13,734 nucleotides of DNA from CAYNGH01 sp964396845 (lineage in GTDB: Bacteria > Vulcanimicrobiota > JAJTBE01 > CAYNGH01). Position numbers and translations under genes: made by a program. The stretch's first letter is position 1, and each line of letters opens with the position of its first letter. Where the stretch lies: positions 1 to 13,734 of the forward strand of contig CAYNGH010000088.1 in the NCBI GenBank assembly GCA_964396845.1. The letters run 5' to 3'. Positions 6,682-13,569 of the stretch are shown one piece after another. The notes beneath the pieces were generated by a model that was not told the origin of the DNA, made no database searches, and saw nothing but the letters and a program-made list of their open reading frames with translations.

Positions 6682-6703
6682 ACAGCAACTTGTCAGAATA
6701 TTC

Positions 6704-6728
6704 AAGGCCCGGGAAAACCGGGCCTTTT
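6704..6728. terminator. Bidirectional Rho-independent terminator
   Basis: A 9-bp stem AAGGCCCGG (6704..6712) and CCGGGCCTT (6718..6726) with loop GAAAA is followed by TTTTAATTT on plus. The leading AA gives only a short T run on minus. It sits between convergent genes and ends the glycine-zipper transcript; it may also stop the pncA transcript. Confidence 0.85.
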
Positions 6729-6760
6729 AATTTCTCCATGATTTTCCATACAGAGGCGGG

Positions 6761-7492
6761 TCACTCAATCCGGGAAACCACCCTTATGCCTTCCAGCGAC
6801 ATATGGTAAAGAAACACCAGGTGGAAAAAATCTCCCGGGTGAGGAGGAGCACCGATTTCAAGGGCGGTCTTAACGGGCAGATCATATGTCTGGACACAAT
6901 TTTCCGGGAGGATGACTTCCCACTGGTTGTGGAGAGTATTGGCCAGATGCCGTATGAATGTGGCCAGCTGGTTTGCGCAAAGGTCCGTGCAGTCCCCCAC
7001 AACGATAATCTTTCTTATATCTCTACTGTTAAGCCATTCTCCAAGGCCCGTTTCCAGGCTGGAAGATATGGAATTTTTAGTGAAGATGTCAAATTCTTCA
7101 AAAAAGGGAAGCGCTTTGAATTCCTCCACTGTCTGGGCTTCCCGGGTTCCCTGGATGCAATGGGGCGGAAATGCCTGAAATTCCCGGGAGTCTTCCCGAT
7201 GGGCATCCTGGGAGAGGGCAATATGCCTGACCCCCATTTGGTGAGCTTTCTTAAACAGGTTGACAACAGGGGCGATGATTCCTTTTATTCTATCTGAGGC
7301 AAGAGGCCCAACCCGGCAGAATCCCTCGATGACATCAACAGAAATAATGGCCACGTGGTCAGCTCCCCGGGCATCCCTGATGATTTCTGCCATAGACTCT
7401 GTAGGCAGTTTTTCTTTCCAGTCAGCAAGGTATTCAATAAAATCACAGCTTTCCCTCAACAGGTTCTGCCGGATCATATCCAGTTCATTCAT
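6761..7492 (-). CDS. pncA: Nicotinamidase-like cysteine hydrolase (isochorismatase fold)
   Basis: Nicotinamidases hydrolyse nicotinamide to nicotinate for NAD salvage. The family catalytic triad is visible: Asp53 in SVDVIEGFC, Lys139 in FTKNSISSS, Cys172 in GDCTDLCANQ. Metal-binding candidates are Asp96 and His98 in SQDAHRE and His111 in PPHCIQGT; the DxH ... P-H-C-x-x-GT arrangement favours nicotinamidase over other isochorismatase-like hydrolases. At 243 aa it is somewhat longer than the usual 180 to 215, with an N-terminal extension of about 45 residues. It follows the nicotinate phosphoribosyltransferase gene by 19 bp, and that context supports the assignment. AAGGAAGG lies about 11 nt upstream of the ATG. 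Confidence 0.85.
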   Translation of the reverse strand: MNELDMIRQNLLRESCDFIEYLADWKEKLPTESMAEIIRDARGADHVAIISVDVIEGFCRVGPLASDRIKGIIAPVVNLFKKAHQMGVRHIALSQDAHREDSREFQAFPPHCIQGTREAQTVEEFKALPFFEEFDIFTKNSISSSLETGLGEWLNSRDIRKIIVVGDCTDLCANQLATFIRHLANTLHNQWEVILPENCVQTYDLPVKTALEIGAPPHPGDFFHLVFLYHMSLEGIRVVSRIE

Positions 7493-7511
7493 TGTGATAC
7501 CAACCTTCCTT

Positions 7512-8663
7512 TCAAGTTACCGGTTCAAGCCTGGGGTTGGGACGGTACCGACGGCCCACCTTGGCACAGCTTTCCCACTGATCTTCTTTTTTTATCATCA
7601 CCACATCGGCGGTGAAATCATATACTCCCACAAACAGCGCTGAACCGACGGCATACACATCCACCGGCACCTTGAGTTTTTCAAACAGGGCAATCTTTTC
7701 GGGATTAAAGCCTCCCGACACAACGATTTTTACCCAGTCGTATCCGTTTTCATCCAGGGCTTCCCTGACTTTCAAAACCAGCTTGGGGCACACTCCCGTG
7801 GGAGGGTATATGGTGAGATCATTCCAGAGGGATTTATCAACCATGGTGCCGGAGGTGTCCAGCCTCACTCCCCACAGCCTGCGTCCCAGAGCCCTGGCAA
7901 CCTTCAGGGATGTACCCACGCAGTCGTTTTCAAAATCCACCAGGGATATGACCGACACTGACGGATCAATATATTGAGCAAATTTCCGGGTGGCCTCCAC
8001 GGTATCTCCTCCATAGGCAGCAATAAGGCCATGGGGAATAGTGCCCAGTCCCTTGGATCCCCACCATTCCGCCTGGGCATCAGTGGAAACTCCCAGAGCG
8101 CCTGTTATGTAAGCGGCATAACCATCGCCGGTCTGATTGAGATGATGATCAAAACGGGCAGGAAAGAACAGCACTGGTTTTCCATTGGCGGCGTCAACCA
8201 CTGCCTTGGTGTTGGTAGCCACTCTTGTGCGCCGGGCCAGAACTCCCAGGTAATCGGTTTCAAGATGAGCAAACAGAGAATAATCCCCGGTAATGGTCAT
8301 CACAGTTTCGAAGGGTTTAATGGAATCGCCGTCATAGAGGGCTTCCACCTGCAACTTATCCCAGCCGTTGATCCAATTCCCCGATGGATCATAATGTCCG
8401 GAGCACTGCCGGAGAAGGGCAATAGCCTCATCAACACCGCATATCACCGCATCTTTTTTCTGAAACAACTGCATCCTGATGACCGGGTGGTGGCCATCCC
8501 TCTCAAGGATTTCCTTGGTGCGGTTAAAATATTTGTCGGAGTAATACCCTCTTCGCATCTTTTCCAGGGGCAGATCAAATATTTCCGGTGTCAGCCTGGT
8601 TTTAGACTGCCTTGGATTTTCGGCAGGATAACTGCTCTTCTTTCCGTCTGTTGCATTTACCAT
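7512..8663 (-). CDS. pncB: Nicotinate phosphoribosyltransferase
   Basis: The enzyme joins nicotinate and PRPP to give nicotinate mononucleotide, the entry step of the Preiss-Handler NAD pathway. The 383-aa protein begins its fold with YYSDKYFNRTKEIL (about residues 40-53). It continues through FPARFDHHLN, GTIPHGLIAAYGGDT (phosphoribosyltransferase-type loop with the conserved His), SLVDFEND and WGVRLDTSGTM, and ends with VSGGFNPEKI and YAVGSALF in the phosphate-binding barrel strands. These match the short archaeal-like type of NAPRTase rather than the longer E. coli PncB. GGGGAG precedes the ATG by 9 nt. pncA follows at 19 bp, making a salvage operon. A 90-bp MITE lies 97 bp upstream of the start. 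Confidence 0.9.
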   Translation of the reverse strand: MVNATDGKKSSYPAENPRQSKTRLTPEIFDLPLEKMRRGYYSDKYFNRTKEILERDGHHPVIRMQLFQKKDAVICGVDEAIALLRQCSGHYDPSGNWINGWDKLQVEALYDGDSIKPFETVMTITGDYSLFAHLETDYLGVLARRTRVATNTKAVVDAANGKPVLFFPARFDHHLNQTGDGYAAYITGALGVSTDAQAEWWGSKGLGTIPHGLIAAYGGDTVEATRKFAQYIDPSVSVISLVDFENDCVGTSLKVARALGRRLWGVRLDTSGTMVDKSLWNDLTIYPPTGVCPKLVLKVREALDENGYDWVKIVVSGGFNPEKIALFEKLKVPVDVYAVGSALFVGVYDFTADVVMIKKEDQWESCAKVGRRYRPNPRLEPVT

Positions 8664-8707
8664 TTTTCATATCTCCCCATAATATTACCCTTGGAATTTT
8701 CATCCAT
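8657..8707 (-). CDS. Possible 16-aa leader ORF overlapping the pncB start
   Basis: The frame MDENSKGNIMGRYEKW has an AGGAG ribosome site 9 nt upstream (8717..8721). It stops at TAA 8657..8659, just inside the pncB gene, whose ATG is 8661..8663. Such an overlap could couple translation. The peptide lacks a run of regulatory codons and is short enough to be chance. Confidence 0.25.
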   Translation of the reverse strand: MDENSKGNIMGRYEKW

Positions 8708-8750
8708 ACCAGCCAACTCCTGCCTGTGAATAATTTAACATTCTCCGTTG

Positions 8751-8760
8751 CCTGAGAATC
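8751..8760. repeat. Target-site duplication of the short MITE (partner at 8851..8860)
   Basis: CCTGAGAATC before the left end and CCTGAGAACC after the right end match in 9 of 10 positions. The single difference suggests this insertion is older than the long copy, whose duplication is still perfect. Confidence 0.75.
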
Positions 8761-8850
8761 CATTAGTGTTCGGCTAAGTAATATAACCCAGTAGCTGTGC
8801 CGTCTGGACATTGACGGAGCAAGGATTGCAATCTTAACCGAACACAGATG
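8761..8850. mobile_element. Short MITE copy, 90 bp, same family as 1150..1444
   Basis: Ends CATTAGTGTTCGGCTAAG and CTTAACCGAACACAGATG match the long copy with only a few differences, as do the subterminal parts (1168..1197 and 1398..1426 in the long copy). The short copy equals the long one minus exactly 205 bp at the CTGGA direct repeat, so the difference can be one deletion (or insertion) event between 5-bp repeats. It sits upstream of pncB. On minus it carries TATATT near its end, but no convincing -35 box, so an outward promoter is not shown. Confidence 0.85.
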
Positions 8851-8860
8851 CCTGAGAACC

Positions 8861-9087
8861 ATAAACATCCCACCAGGAATCTTGTTTCAATCCTTAGGTT
8901 ATATGCAACTTTGTTCCATCAGATATTTTATCTTTTGTCATTTCCCCACATGTAACAATCTCATGGGTCTTCAGGTTCCAGATCATGGATATTGAAAAAA
9001 GTTATTATTTATTTTAAATTTTCCTATGTATTACTTCAATAATCCTTGTCATTCAAAATTAAAAGTAGAAAAAATTTTGTCAGAGAG
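8861..9087. other. AT-rich intergenic region between the short MITE and the glgA promoter
   Basis: About 230 bp, notably AT-rich at 8990..9080. I see no credible gene or RNA in it. It should contain the original pncB promoter on minus, but I could not pick a convincing -35/-10 pair. Confidence 0.5.
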
Positions 9088-9116
9088 TTGCAAAGAAGAA
9101 GGATATCTGATATGAT
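9088..9116 (+). promoter_or_regulatory. Sigma70-type promoter of glgA with extended -10
   Basis: TTGCAA (9088..9093), a spacer of exactly 17 nt and TATGAT (9111..9116) preceded by TGA (a TGn extended -10). Transcription would begin near 9123, giving a leader of about 64 nt that contains the hairpin at 9132..9159. Confidence 0.75.
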
Positions 9117-9131
9117 GCAAGAAACCCAACA

Positions 9132-9159
9132 ACAGAACATTTGGCTTCAAATGTTCTGT
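9132..9159 (+). promoter_or_regulatory. Perfect 12-bp hairpin in the glgA leader
   Basis: ACAGAACATTTG and CAAATGTTCTGT form a perfect stem with loop GCTT. It begins about 9 nt after the predicted transcription start and ends 11 nt before the ribosome site AAAAGGAG. No U run follows, so it is not a terminator. It may protect the mRNA 5' end or be a protein-binding palindrome. Confidence 0.65.
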
Positions 9160-9186
9160 CATAAATAATGAAAAGGAGTGATCTCC

Positions 9187-10668
9187 ATGAAAAAGGAAAG
9201 GAAAGTTCTGATTGCTTCCACCGAGGCAGTTCCTTTCGCCAAGACAGGAGGTCTGGCCGACGTAATAGGGGCACTTCCTGGTGAAATTGCAAACCAGGGA
9301 GCAGATGTGCGGGTTGTTCTACCCAAGTATCAGTCTATTGATGACAAGAAGTTTAGCCTCAAGAAAGTTGGCGAGCCCTTCGAGGTTCCCATGGCGGGAG
9401 AAATGGCCCAGGTGGTTGTCAAGCAGGGCAAATGCCCCAGTTGCAAGGGCAAGGTTTATTTCATCGAATGCGACAAATACTTTGATCGGGAAGGTCTTTA
9501 CCAGGAAAATGGCCAGGACTATCCCGACAACGATCAACGTTTTGCTCTGTTTTCCAGGGCTGTCATCGAAATGCTCAAGGTCATCGATTACAGGCCTGAT
9601 GTAATTCACTGCAACGACTGGCAGACAGGTCTTATCCCTGCATATCTTCGCACCATTTATGGCACTGACGATTTCTACAGGGGAATATCCACCGTTATGA
9701 CCATTCACAATATCGCCTATCAGGGGATATTCAATCATGACACTATGGAACGTATCGGGCTTCCCAGGGATATTTTCACTCCCGACGGGGTAGAATACTG
9801 GGGACACGTGTCCTATTTGAAGGCAGGCATTGTCTATTCTGATCTGGTCAGCACTGTAAGCCCAACTTATGCCAAGGAGATTCAGACATCCGAGGAATAC
9901 GGCCGAGGGATGGAAGGGCTTCTGGCATCCCGGGGTGCTGACATATACGGTATTCTCAATGGCATCGACTATACCATCTGGAATCCCAAAAAGGACAAGA
10001 TGATTTCCTCCAACTATGACAGGAGCGACTTGCGGGGAAAGAGCCGCAACAAGAAGAACCTGCAGAAGGATCTGGATATGGATTCCTCCAAGGATCCCAT
10101 CATCGGCATCATTGGCCGGCTTACGGATCAGAAGGGTTTCGATCTGATTGCCAGCGCAATGGATCAGCTTATGTCAATGGATATGCAGATGGTGATACTG
10201 GGCACGGGAGAGCCTCATTACCACCAGATGCTTCAGGAGCTGGCAGACAAATACCAGGGCAAGCTTTCTGTCAACCTCTGTTTCGATGACGAGCTGGCTC
10301 ACAAGATATATGCCGGCGCCGACATGTTCCTGATGCCTTCAAAGTTCGAGCCTTGCGGACTGGGCCAGATGATTGCTCTGCAGTATGGCACAATGCCCAT
10401 AGTCCACCACACCGGCGGACTTGCCGACAGCATCATCGACTATACCGAGGATCCCAATCAGGGCAACGGTTTCATGTTCAGGGAATACACTGTTGACTCC
10501 ATGATGGACGCGGTCAGCCGGGCCATGGACACCTATTCCAATAAACGCAAGTGGAATTCTATCATCAAGGAATGTATGGCCGTTGACTTCTCCTGGAAAG
10601 CTTCAGCCTCAAAATATATGGAGCTGTATAATGTGGCTGCTGGCAAAAGGCAGGCTGTGGCGGTTTAG
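9187..10668 (+). CDS. glgA: Glycogen synthase (ADP-glucose or UDP-glucose dependent), GT5 family
   Basis: The 493-aa protein transfers glucose from a nucleotide sugar onto growing alpha-1,4-glucan. The N terminus has VLIASTEAVPFAKTGGLADV with the sugar-nucleotide KTGGLAD motif at residues 19-25. Further family motifs are VIHCNDWQTGLIPAYL, MTIHNIAYQG, LNGIDYTIWNP, IIGRLTDQKGFDL and, around Glu388, SKFEPCGLGQ followed by HHTGGLADSI. Length is close to the usual 475 to 490. A GTG at 9178 would add three residues but overlaps the ribosome site; AAAAGGAG is 8 nt before the ATG at 9187, which is therefore chosen. A CPSC pair at residues 83-86 is unusual for the family. No other glycogen gene is in the window. 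It has its own promoter and terminator. Confidence 0.95.
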   Translation: MKKERKVLIASTEAVPFAKTGGLADVIGALPGEIANQGADVRVVLPKYQSIDDKKFSLKKVGEPFEVPMAGEMAQVVVKQGKCPSCKGKVYFIECDKYFDREGLYQENGQDYPDNDQRFALFSRAVIEMLKVIDYRPDVIHCNDWQTGLIPAYLRTIYGTDDFYRGISTVMTIHNIAYQGIFNHDTMERIGLPRDIFTPDGVEYWGHVSYLKAGIVYSDLVSTVSPTYAKEIQTSEEYGRGMEGLLASRGADIYGILNGIDYTIWNPKKDKMISSNYDRSDLRGKSRNKKNLQKDLDMDSSKDPIIGIIGRLTDQKGFDLIASAMDQLMSMDMQMVILGTGEPHYHQMLQELADKYQGKLSVNLCFDDELAHKIYAGADMFLMPSKFEPCGLGQMIALQYGTMPIVHHTGGLADSIIDYTEDPNQGNGFMFREYTVDSMMDAVSRAMDTYSNKRKWNSIIKECMAVDFSWKASASKYMELYNVAAGKRQAVAV

Positions 10669-10681
10669 GTTCACATATATT

Positions 10682-10712
10682 AAAAAGCGGGGGTTCACCC
10701 CGCTTTTTTTTT
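10682..10712. terminator. Strong Rho-independent terminator after glgA
   Basis: AAAAAGCGGGG (10682..10692), loop GTTCA, CCCCGCTTTTT (10698..10708), then further T to 10712. The stem has six G-C pairs plus A-T pairs and a run of nine T on plus and five on minus, so it can also end the convergent pseudopilin transcript. Confidence 0.95.
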
Positions 10713-10727
10713 CGGAAATTTCATCAC

Positions 10728-11333
10728 CTACTGGTTGGAAAACTCAGATCGAATCGCCCCGGTGGTGCCGTCAATGAAGATCCTCCCTCGATTCAGATAG
10801 TTCCCCCCCGAGTCTTTGCGGGATACTTCAATCTCATAAACAGGGGTCGGAGATGGCGGTGTCTGGCCTTGGGGAGTGACAGGAACCCCGTTGGAGCCAA
10901 AGGGGAGCATCTTGTTGTATTCCTCTCCATCAAGGCCGAACATCAAGGCCACTCCTTCAAAGTCGCTGTCAAGGTCCGCCTTTGTCATAGGTTCGATCTC
11001 AAAATTCACAAAATCTATGGCAATGTCCTTGTAAACGCTTTTCTTATCAGACCGGTTGGCTCCCCGGTTTAAGAGGACAACATTGTAATCTCCCGGCTGG
11101 TCATTGGCAAAAGCCCCGGAATTGTTATAATCGGATATTCCCCGGCCATGACTTTTTGCCATAACCTGGGCTTCTCTCACCTGTTGGACGATACTGTCAA
11201 ACTGGGTTCTGAACTCCTGGTTCTTCATAGTTCTTCGCCAGTTTAAAGTACCAATTAAAATGAGAGTGGAAAGAATCACAATAATGATTAACAGCTCCAG
11301 AAGGGTAAAGCCAGGCCTTCTCCTGTGCTTCAT
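10728..11333 (-). CDS. Type IV pilin/type II secretion pseudopilin-like protein (GspH-like)
   Basis: The 201-aa protein starts MKHRRRPGFTLLELLIIIVI, a class III signal: basic leader, Gly8 before the prepilin peptidase cut, Phe +1, Glu +5, then about 20 hydrophobic residues. The globular part contains VQQVREAQVMAKSHGRGISD (GspH-type helix followed by a beta-rich domain), DYNVVLLNRG, a proline-rich loop (PQGQTPPSPTP), and RGRIFIDGTTGAIR near the C terminus, typical of minor pseudopilins. The ATG at 11331..11333 has GAGGTG six nt upstream; a GTG nine nt earlier overlaps that ribosome site and is rejected. It has its own promoter at 11365..11394 and is alone, so assembly machinery must be encoded elsewhere. 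Confidence 0.85.
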   Translation of the reverse strand: MKHRRRPGFTLLELLIIIVILSTLILIGTLNWRRTMKNQEFRTQFDSIVQQVREAQVMAKSHGRGISDYNNSGAFANDQPGDYNVVLLNRGANRSDKKSVYKDIAIDFVNFEIEPMTKADLDSDFEGVALMFGLDGEEYNKMLPFGSNGVPVTPQGQTPPSPTPVYEIEVSRKDSGGNYLNRGRIFIDGTTGAIRSEFSNQ

Positions 11334-11364
11334 ACAGCACACCTCGTTTCTGATTCTTACTATG

Positions 11365-11394
11365 ATAATAGCAGAAGTTTTATGGTATTTTCAA
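11365..11394 (-). promoter_or_regulatory. Sigma70-type promoter of the pseudopilin gene
   Basis: On minus TTGAAA (11389..11394), 18-nt spacer, TATTAT (11365..11370) preceded by TGC (extended -10). The start site would be near 11358, about 25 nt before the ATG. The promoter lies just past the ridA stop, so the pseudopilin can be transcribed apart from the upstream genes. Confidence 0.65.
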
Positions 11395-11402
11395 GAACCC
11401 AC

Positions 11403-11789
11403 TCATCTGTCGCCAAGATAAGCCACTGCCTCGATTTCCACCACCGCACCCAGGGGGAGGGCTTTTACTTCAACAACGGCCCTGGCCGGGGGACTGCCCT
11501 TGAAATAACTGCCGTAAGCCCTGTTAATCTCACCGAATAACCCCATGTCGATGGTATATATGTTCACCTTTACCAGATTGTCAATGTTACCCCCGGCCTG
11601 GCAGACCACTGAGAGAAGATTGTCCATGCACCGGCGGGTAAGATCTCCGGCCGGGGCTTCCAACATCTTCCCGGTTTTGGGATCCAGGGGGAGCTGTCCC
11701 GACACATAAAGAAATCCTCCGGCCAGAACTCCCTGGCTGTATGGCCCCACTGCACCGGGAGCCTCCGTGGTTGTTATGATTTTTTTCAT
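11403..11789 (-). CDS. ridA: RidA family reactive-intermediate deaminase
   Basis: RidA proteins hydrolyse 2-aminoacrylate and related enamine/imine intermediates formed by PLP enzymes. The 128-aa protein has the family length and motifs: GPYSQG with Tyr17, YVSGQLPLDP, NLVKVNIYTID, and SPPARAVVEVKALPLGAVVE with Arg103 (equivalent to the substrate-binding Arg105 of E. coli RidA) and Glu120. Active residues are therefore kept. The frame is open further upstream to 11867, but that part has no similarity to RidA, and GGGAGG lies 4 nt before the ATG at 11787..11789, so the shorter start is used. It follows the HAD gene by 49 bp. Confidence 0.92.
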   Translation of the reverse strand: MKKIITTTEAPGAVGPYSQGVLAGGFLYVSGQLPLDPKTGKMLEAPAGDLTRRCMDNLLSVVCQAGGNIDNLVKVNIYTIDMGLFGEINRAYGSYFKGSPPARAVVEVKALPLGAVVEIEAVAYLGDR

Positions 11790-11838
11790 TGTTCCTCCCA
11801 TGTCAGATCCTTTGATATCAAATGATCTGTTATTGATT

Positions 11839-12588
11839 TTACTTCCCTGGAGCCGGGCCTGTAACAACCGGGATCATATCCCCCAGATGATTAATCGAAT
11901 AATCAATATACTGACGGTATCCATCAGGGTTCATCCCTACATCCATAAAAATAGTGCTCATACCGTATTGTTTTGCTCCCATCATATCCCGCCGGGGATT
12001 GTCCCCCACATAAAAAGACTTTACAGGAGAAACATCCCCGGCCTTCAGGAATGCTTCGTCAAAAATTTTCCTGTGGGGTTTCAGGGCTCCTGCCTTCTCG
12101 GAACAGGTGATGCTGTCAAAGTACCTGATGACGCCATGAGCTTCCATTAACCTCATAAGAAAATCGTGATCAAAATCGGATATTACTCCCAGATGGTAAC
12201 CCATCCCCCTGCAGGACTTCAGGGTATCCACAGCATCGGGATAAAGACGCACCAGGCGACAATGGTTGATGATGGTGGTTTCTTCAAACCATTCAAGATC
12301 CTCCCGGGTCACCCTGTCAATCCCGAATTTACCCAGGGTCTGAATAAGGCAGTGGTTGGAAACATCCTGCCCCCGGATGGTGGTGGTTCCCATTCCGTGG
12401 GTGTATTCATGCCAGAGGTGACGGGTGTATTCTTCCTCGAAACCAGCAGGATCTCCGGCAATGCCGAATCTTTCCAATATCATTCCGGCAGTTTCAAGAT
12501 GGGCTTCCCGATCCGATGCGTAGTCGTAAAGAGTCCCGCCATAATCAAAGAAGACTGCCTGAAATCTTTTGTTTTCACTTTGTATCAT
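11839..12588 (-). CDS. HAD superfamily hydrolase, 249 aa
   Basis: Motif I is FFDYGGTLYD with nucleophile Asp15; the second residue of the usual DxD pair is Gly17, as in the DxGGT variants. Motif II is VISDFD, motif III LKPHRKIF with the Lys, motif IV YVGDNPRRDMMGA. A helical cap (about residues 25-110) between motif I and II makes this a class C1 member like phosphatases of the YjjG/PGP kind. Substrate cannot be told. GAGG lies 5 nt before the ATG at 12586..12588. It starts 21 bp after the HD-domain gene, and ridA follows, so these three are probably one operon. Confidence 0.88.
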   Translation of the reverse strand: MIQSENKRFQAVFFDYGGTLYDYASDREAHLETAGMILERFGIAGDPAGFEEEYTRHLWHEYTHGMGTTTIRGQDVSNHCLIQTLGKFGIDRVTREDLEWFEETTIINHCRLVRLYPDAVDTLKSCRGMGYHLGVISDFDHDFLMRLMEAHGVIRYFDSITCSEKAGALKPHRKIFDEAFLKAGDVSPVKSFYVGDNPRRDMMGAKQYGMSTIFMDVGMNPDGYRQYIDYSINHLGDMIPVVTGPAPGK

Positions 12589-12609
12589 GTATGCCTCACT
12601 GGTGGTTGA

Positions 12610-13257
12610 TTAAAACAGAACACCGCCACAGCTGAAATCATCCCCCGGTTCTCCCCGATCCAGAAAATCACGAAGGCAACAGATGGTCTTTTCCAGCTCT
12701 TCAGCAATTAAAGGGAAATATTTTCTCCCCAGGGGAAGCAGATGTTTCCGGGTAGCAGTGATATATCTTTGCATTTTGTTTTTCCTGGGAGAAAGATGAA
12801 GACTTCGCAGGTTGTCCAGCCGATCCGCAAGTTTTATAAGAACCACATCCCTGCCGGCATTGTTGATTTGCCGGTAATAATCCTCATCCCTCCTTGCACG
12901 GCTTTGCCCGCCAGACAAGGGAGGCTTTGACAATTCCTCCACTATTCCAGCAATTCTTCTGCCGAAAGCTCTCTCAAGTTTTTCAACATCAAATTCCCGG
13001 CAATCCTCCAGCACATCATGGAGCAGGGCCGAGGCGATAACTTCCGGATCCGTTATCCCGATCTTCTCAACAAGGTAAAGGGCCACCCGGAAAGGATGCA
13101 CAAAATAATGAACCCCTTCATCCCGAGTCTGTCCATAGTGGCATCTGTGGGCAGTATCATATGCCTGGCGCACCGGCTCAAGACAGACATCAGGATCCAG
13201 AGAAAGGAGAGCCTTTTCCAGTTTGTCTATGTCGGTATTATACAAGTCCAGCTCCAA
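12610..13257 (-). CDS. HD-domain protein, likely small alarmone (ppGpp) hydrolase
   Basis: The 215-aa protein matches the hydrolase half of RelA/SpoT enzymes. Metal and catalytic residues fit: His54 in HYFVHPFRVA, His80-Asp81 and Glu84-Asp85 in ALLHDVLEDC, and Asp145 in LIKLADRLDNLRSL. No synthetase or TGS/ACT domain follows, so it resembles Mesh1-type small alarmone hydrolases of similar length (about 180-200). It would remove the 3'-pyrophosphate of (p)ppGpp, though other nucleotides are possible. An in-frame stop lies just upstream, no ATG precedes the HD motifs and TTG at 13255..13257 is the first start. It lacks a ribosome site but sits 13 nt after a -10 box. Deleting one A in the run after the ATG at 13265..13267 would bring that ATG into frame. 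Confidence 0.82.
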   Translation of the reverse strand: MELDLYNTDIDKLEKALLSLDPDVCLEPVRQAYDTAHRCHYGQTRDEGVHYFVHPFRVALYLVEKIGITDPEVIASALLHDVLEDCREFDVEKLERAFGRRIAGIVEELSKPPLSGGQSRARRDEDYYRQINNAGRDVVLIKLADRLDNLRSLHLSPRKNKMQRYITATRKHLLPLGRKYFPLIAEELEKTICCLRDFLDRGEPGDDFSCGGVLF

Positions 13258-13270
13258 TATTTTTCATTTG

Positions 13271-13299
13271 ATTATATCACGAATTTCTCCTGGTGGGAA
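13271..13299 (-). promoter_or_regulatory. Promoter candidate of the HD-domain gene, close to its start codon
   Basis: On minus TATAAT at 13271..13276 is preceded by TGA (extended -10), with TTCCCA at 13294..13299 and a 17-nt spacer. The predicted transcription start near 13264 leaves only about 7 nt before the TTG start codon. Confidence 0.55.
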
Positions 13300-13318
13300 C
13301 AATGGCCCCAAGACCATA

Positions 13319-13569
13319 GACACTTTAGAAGTGCCCCCCCATTTGGAATGGGGGAATATGAGTCGCCCGGTTTAAAACCGGGGAAACATGAGTCGTGACC
13401 CATTTTTAGAAAATGGGGAAAACATGAGTCGTGATTGTCATGATCGGTGGGATATAACTCTCGGGCCGTGGGGCACTTTGGAAGTGCCCAAAATGAGTCG
13501 GGATTGTCATGATCCTTGGGACATGGCCCTCGGGCCGTGGGGCACTTTGGAAGTGCCCAATATGAGTCG
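13319..13569. repeat. Array of six short hairpins with differing self-complementary arms; five are followed by ATGAGTCG
   Basis: Hairpins, arms separated by 3-nt loops: CACTT-TAG-AAGTG (13321..13333); CCCCCATT-TGG-AATGGGGG (13336..13354); CCCGGTT-TAA-AACCGGG (13366..13382); CCCATTTT-TAG-AAAATGGG (13399..13417); GGGCACTT-TGG-AAGTGCCC (13471..13489 and 13540..13558). ATGAGTCG follows the last five within a few nt, at 13358, 13388, 13424, 13493 and 13562. The loops keep a T-purine-purine pattern and each stem ends in TT/AA next to the loop, while the outer arm bases change in a paired way. The array lies just upstream of the HD-domain gene. Its function is unknown. Confidence 0.8.

Noticed and set aside
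6073..6705. Long minus-strand frame opposite the glycine-zipper gene
   Set aside because: It is the antisense of Gly/Ala-rich codons (hence Ser-, Thr- and Cys-rich); the plus frame has a strong ribosome site and terminator.
9178..9186. GTG start three codons upstream for glgA
   Set aside because: The GTG overlaps the Shine-Dalgarno sequence AAAAGGAG; the ATG at 9187 has ideal spacing and fits the family N terminus.
11790..11867. N-terminal extension of RidA
   Set aside because: No similarity to RidA, family members start at the position of the ATG at 11787..11789, and GGGAGG lies just before that ATG.
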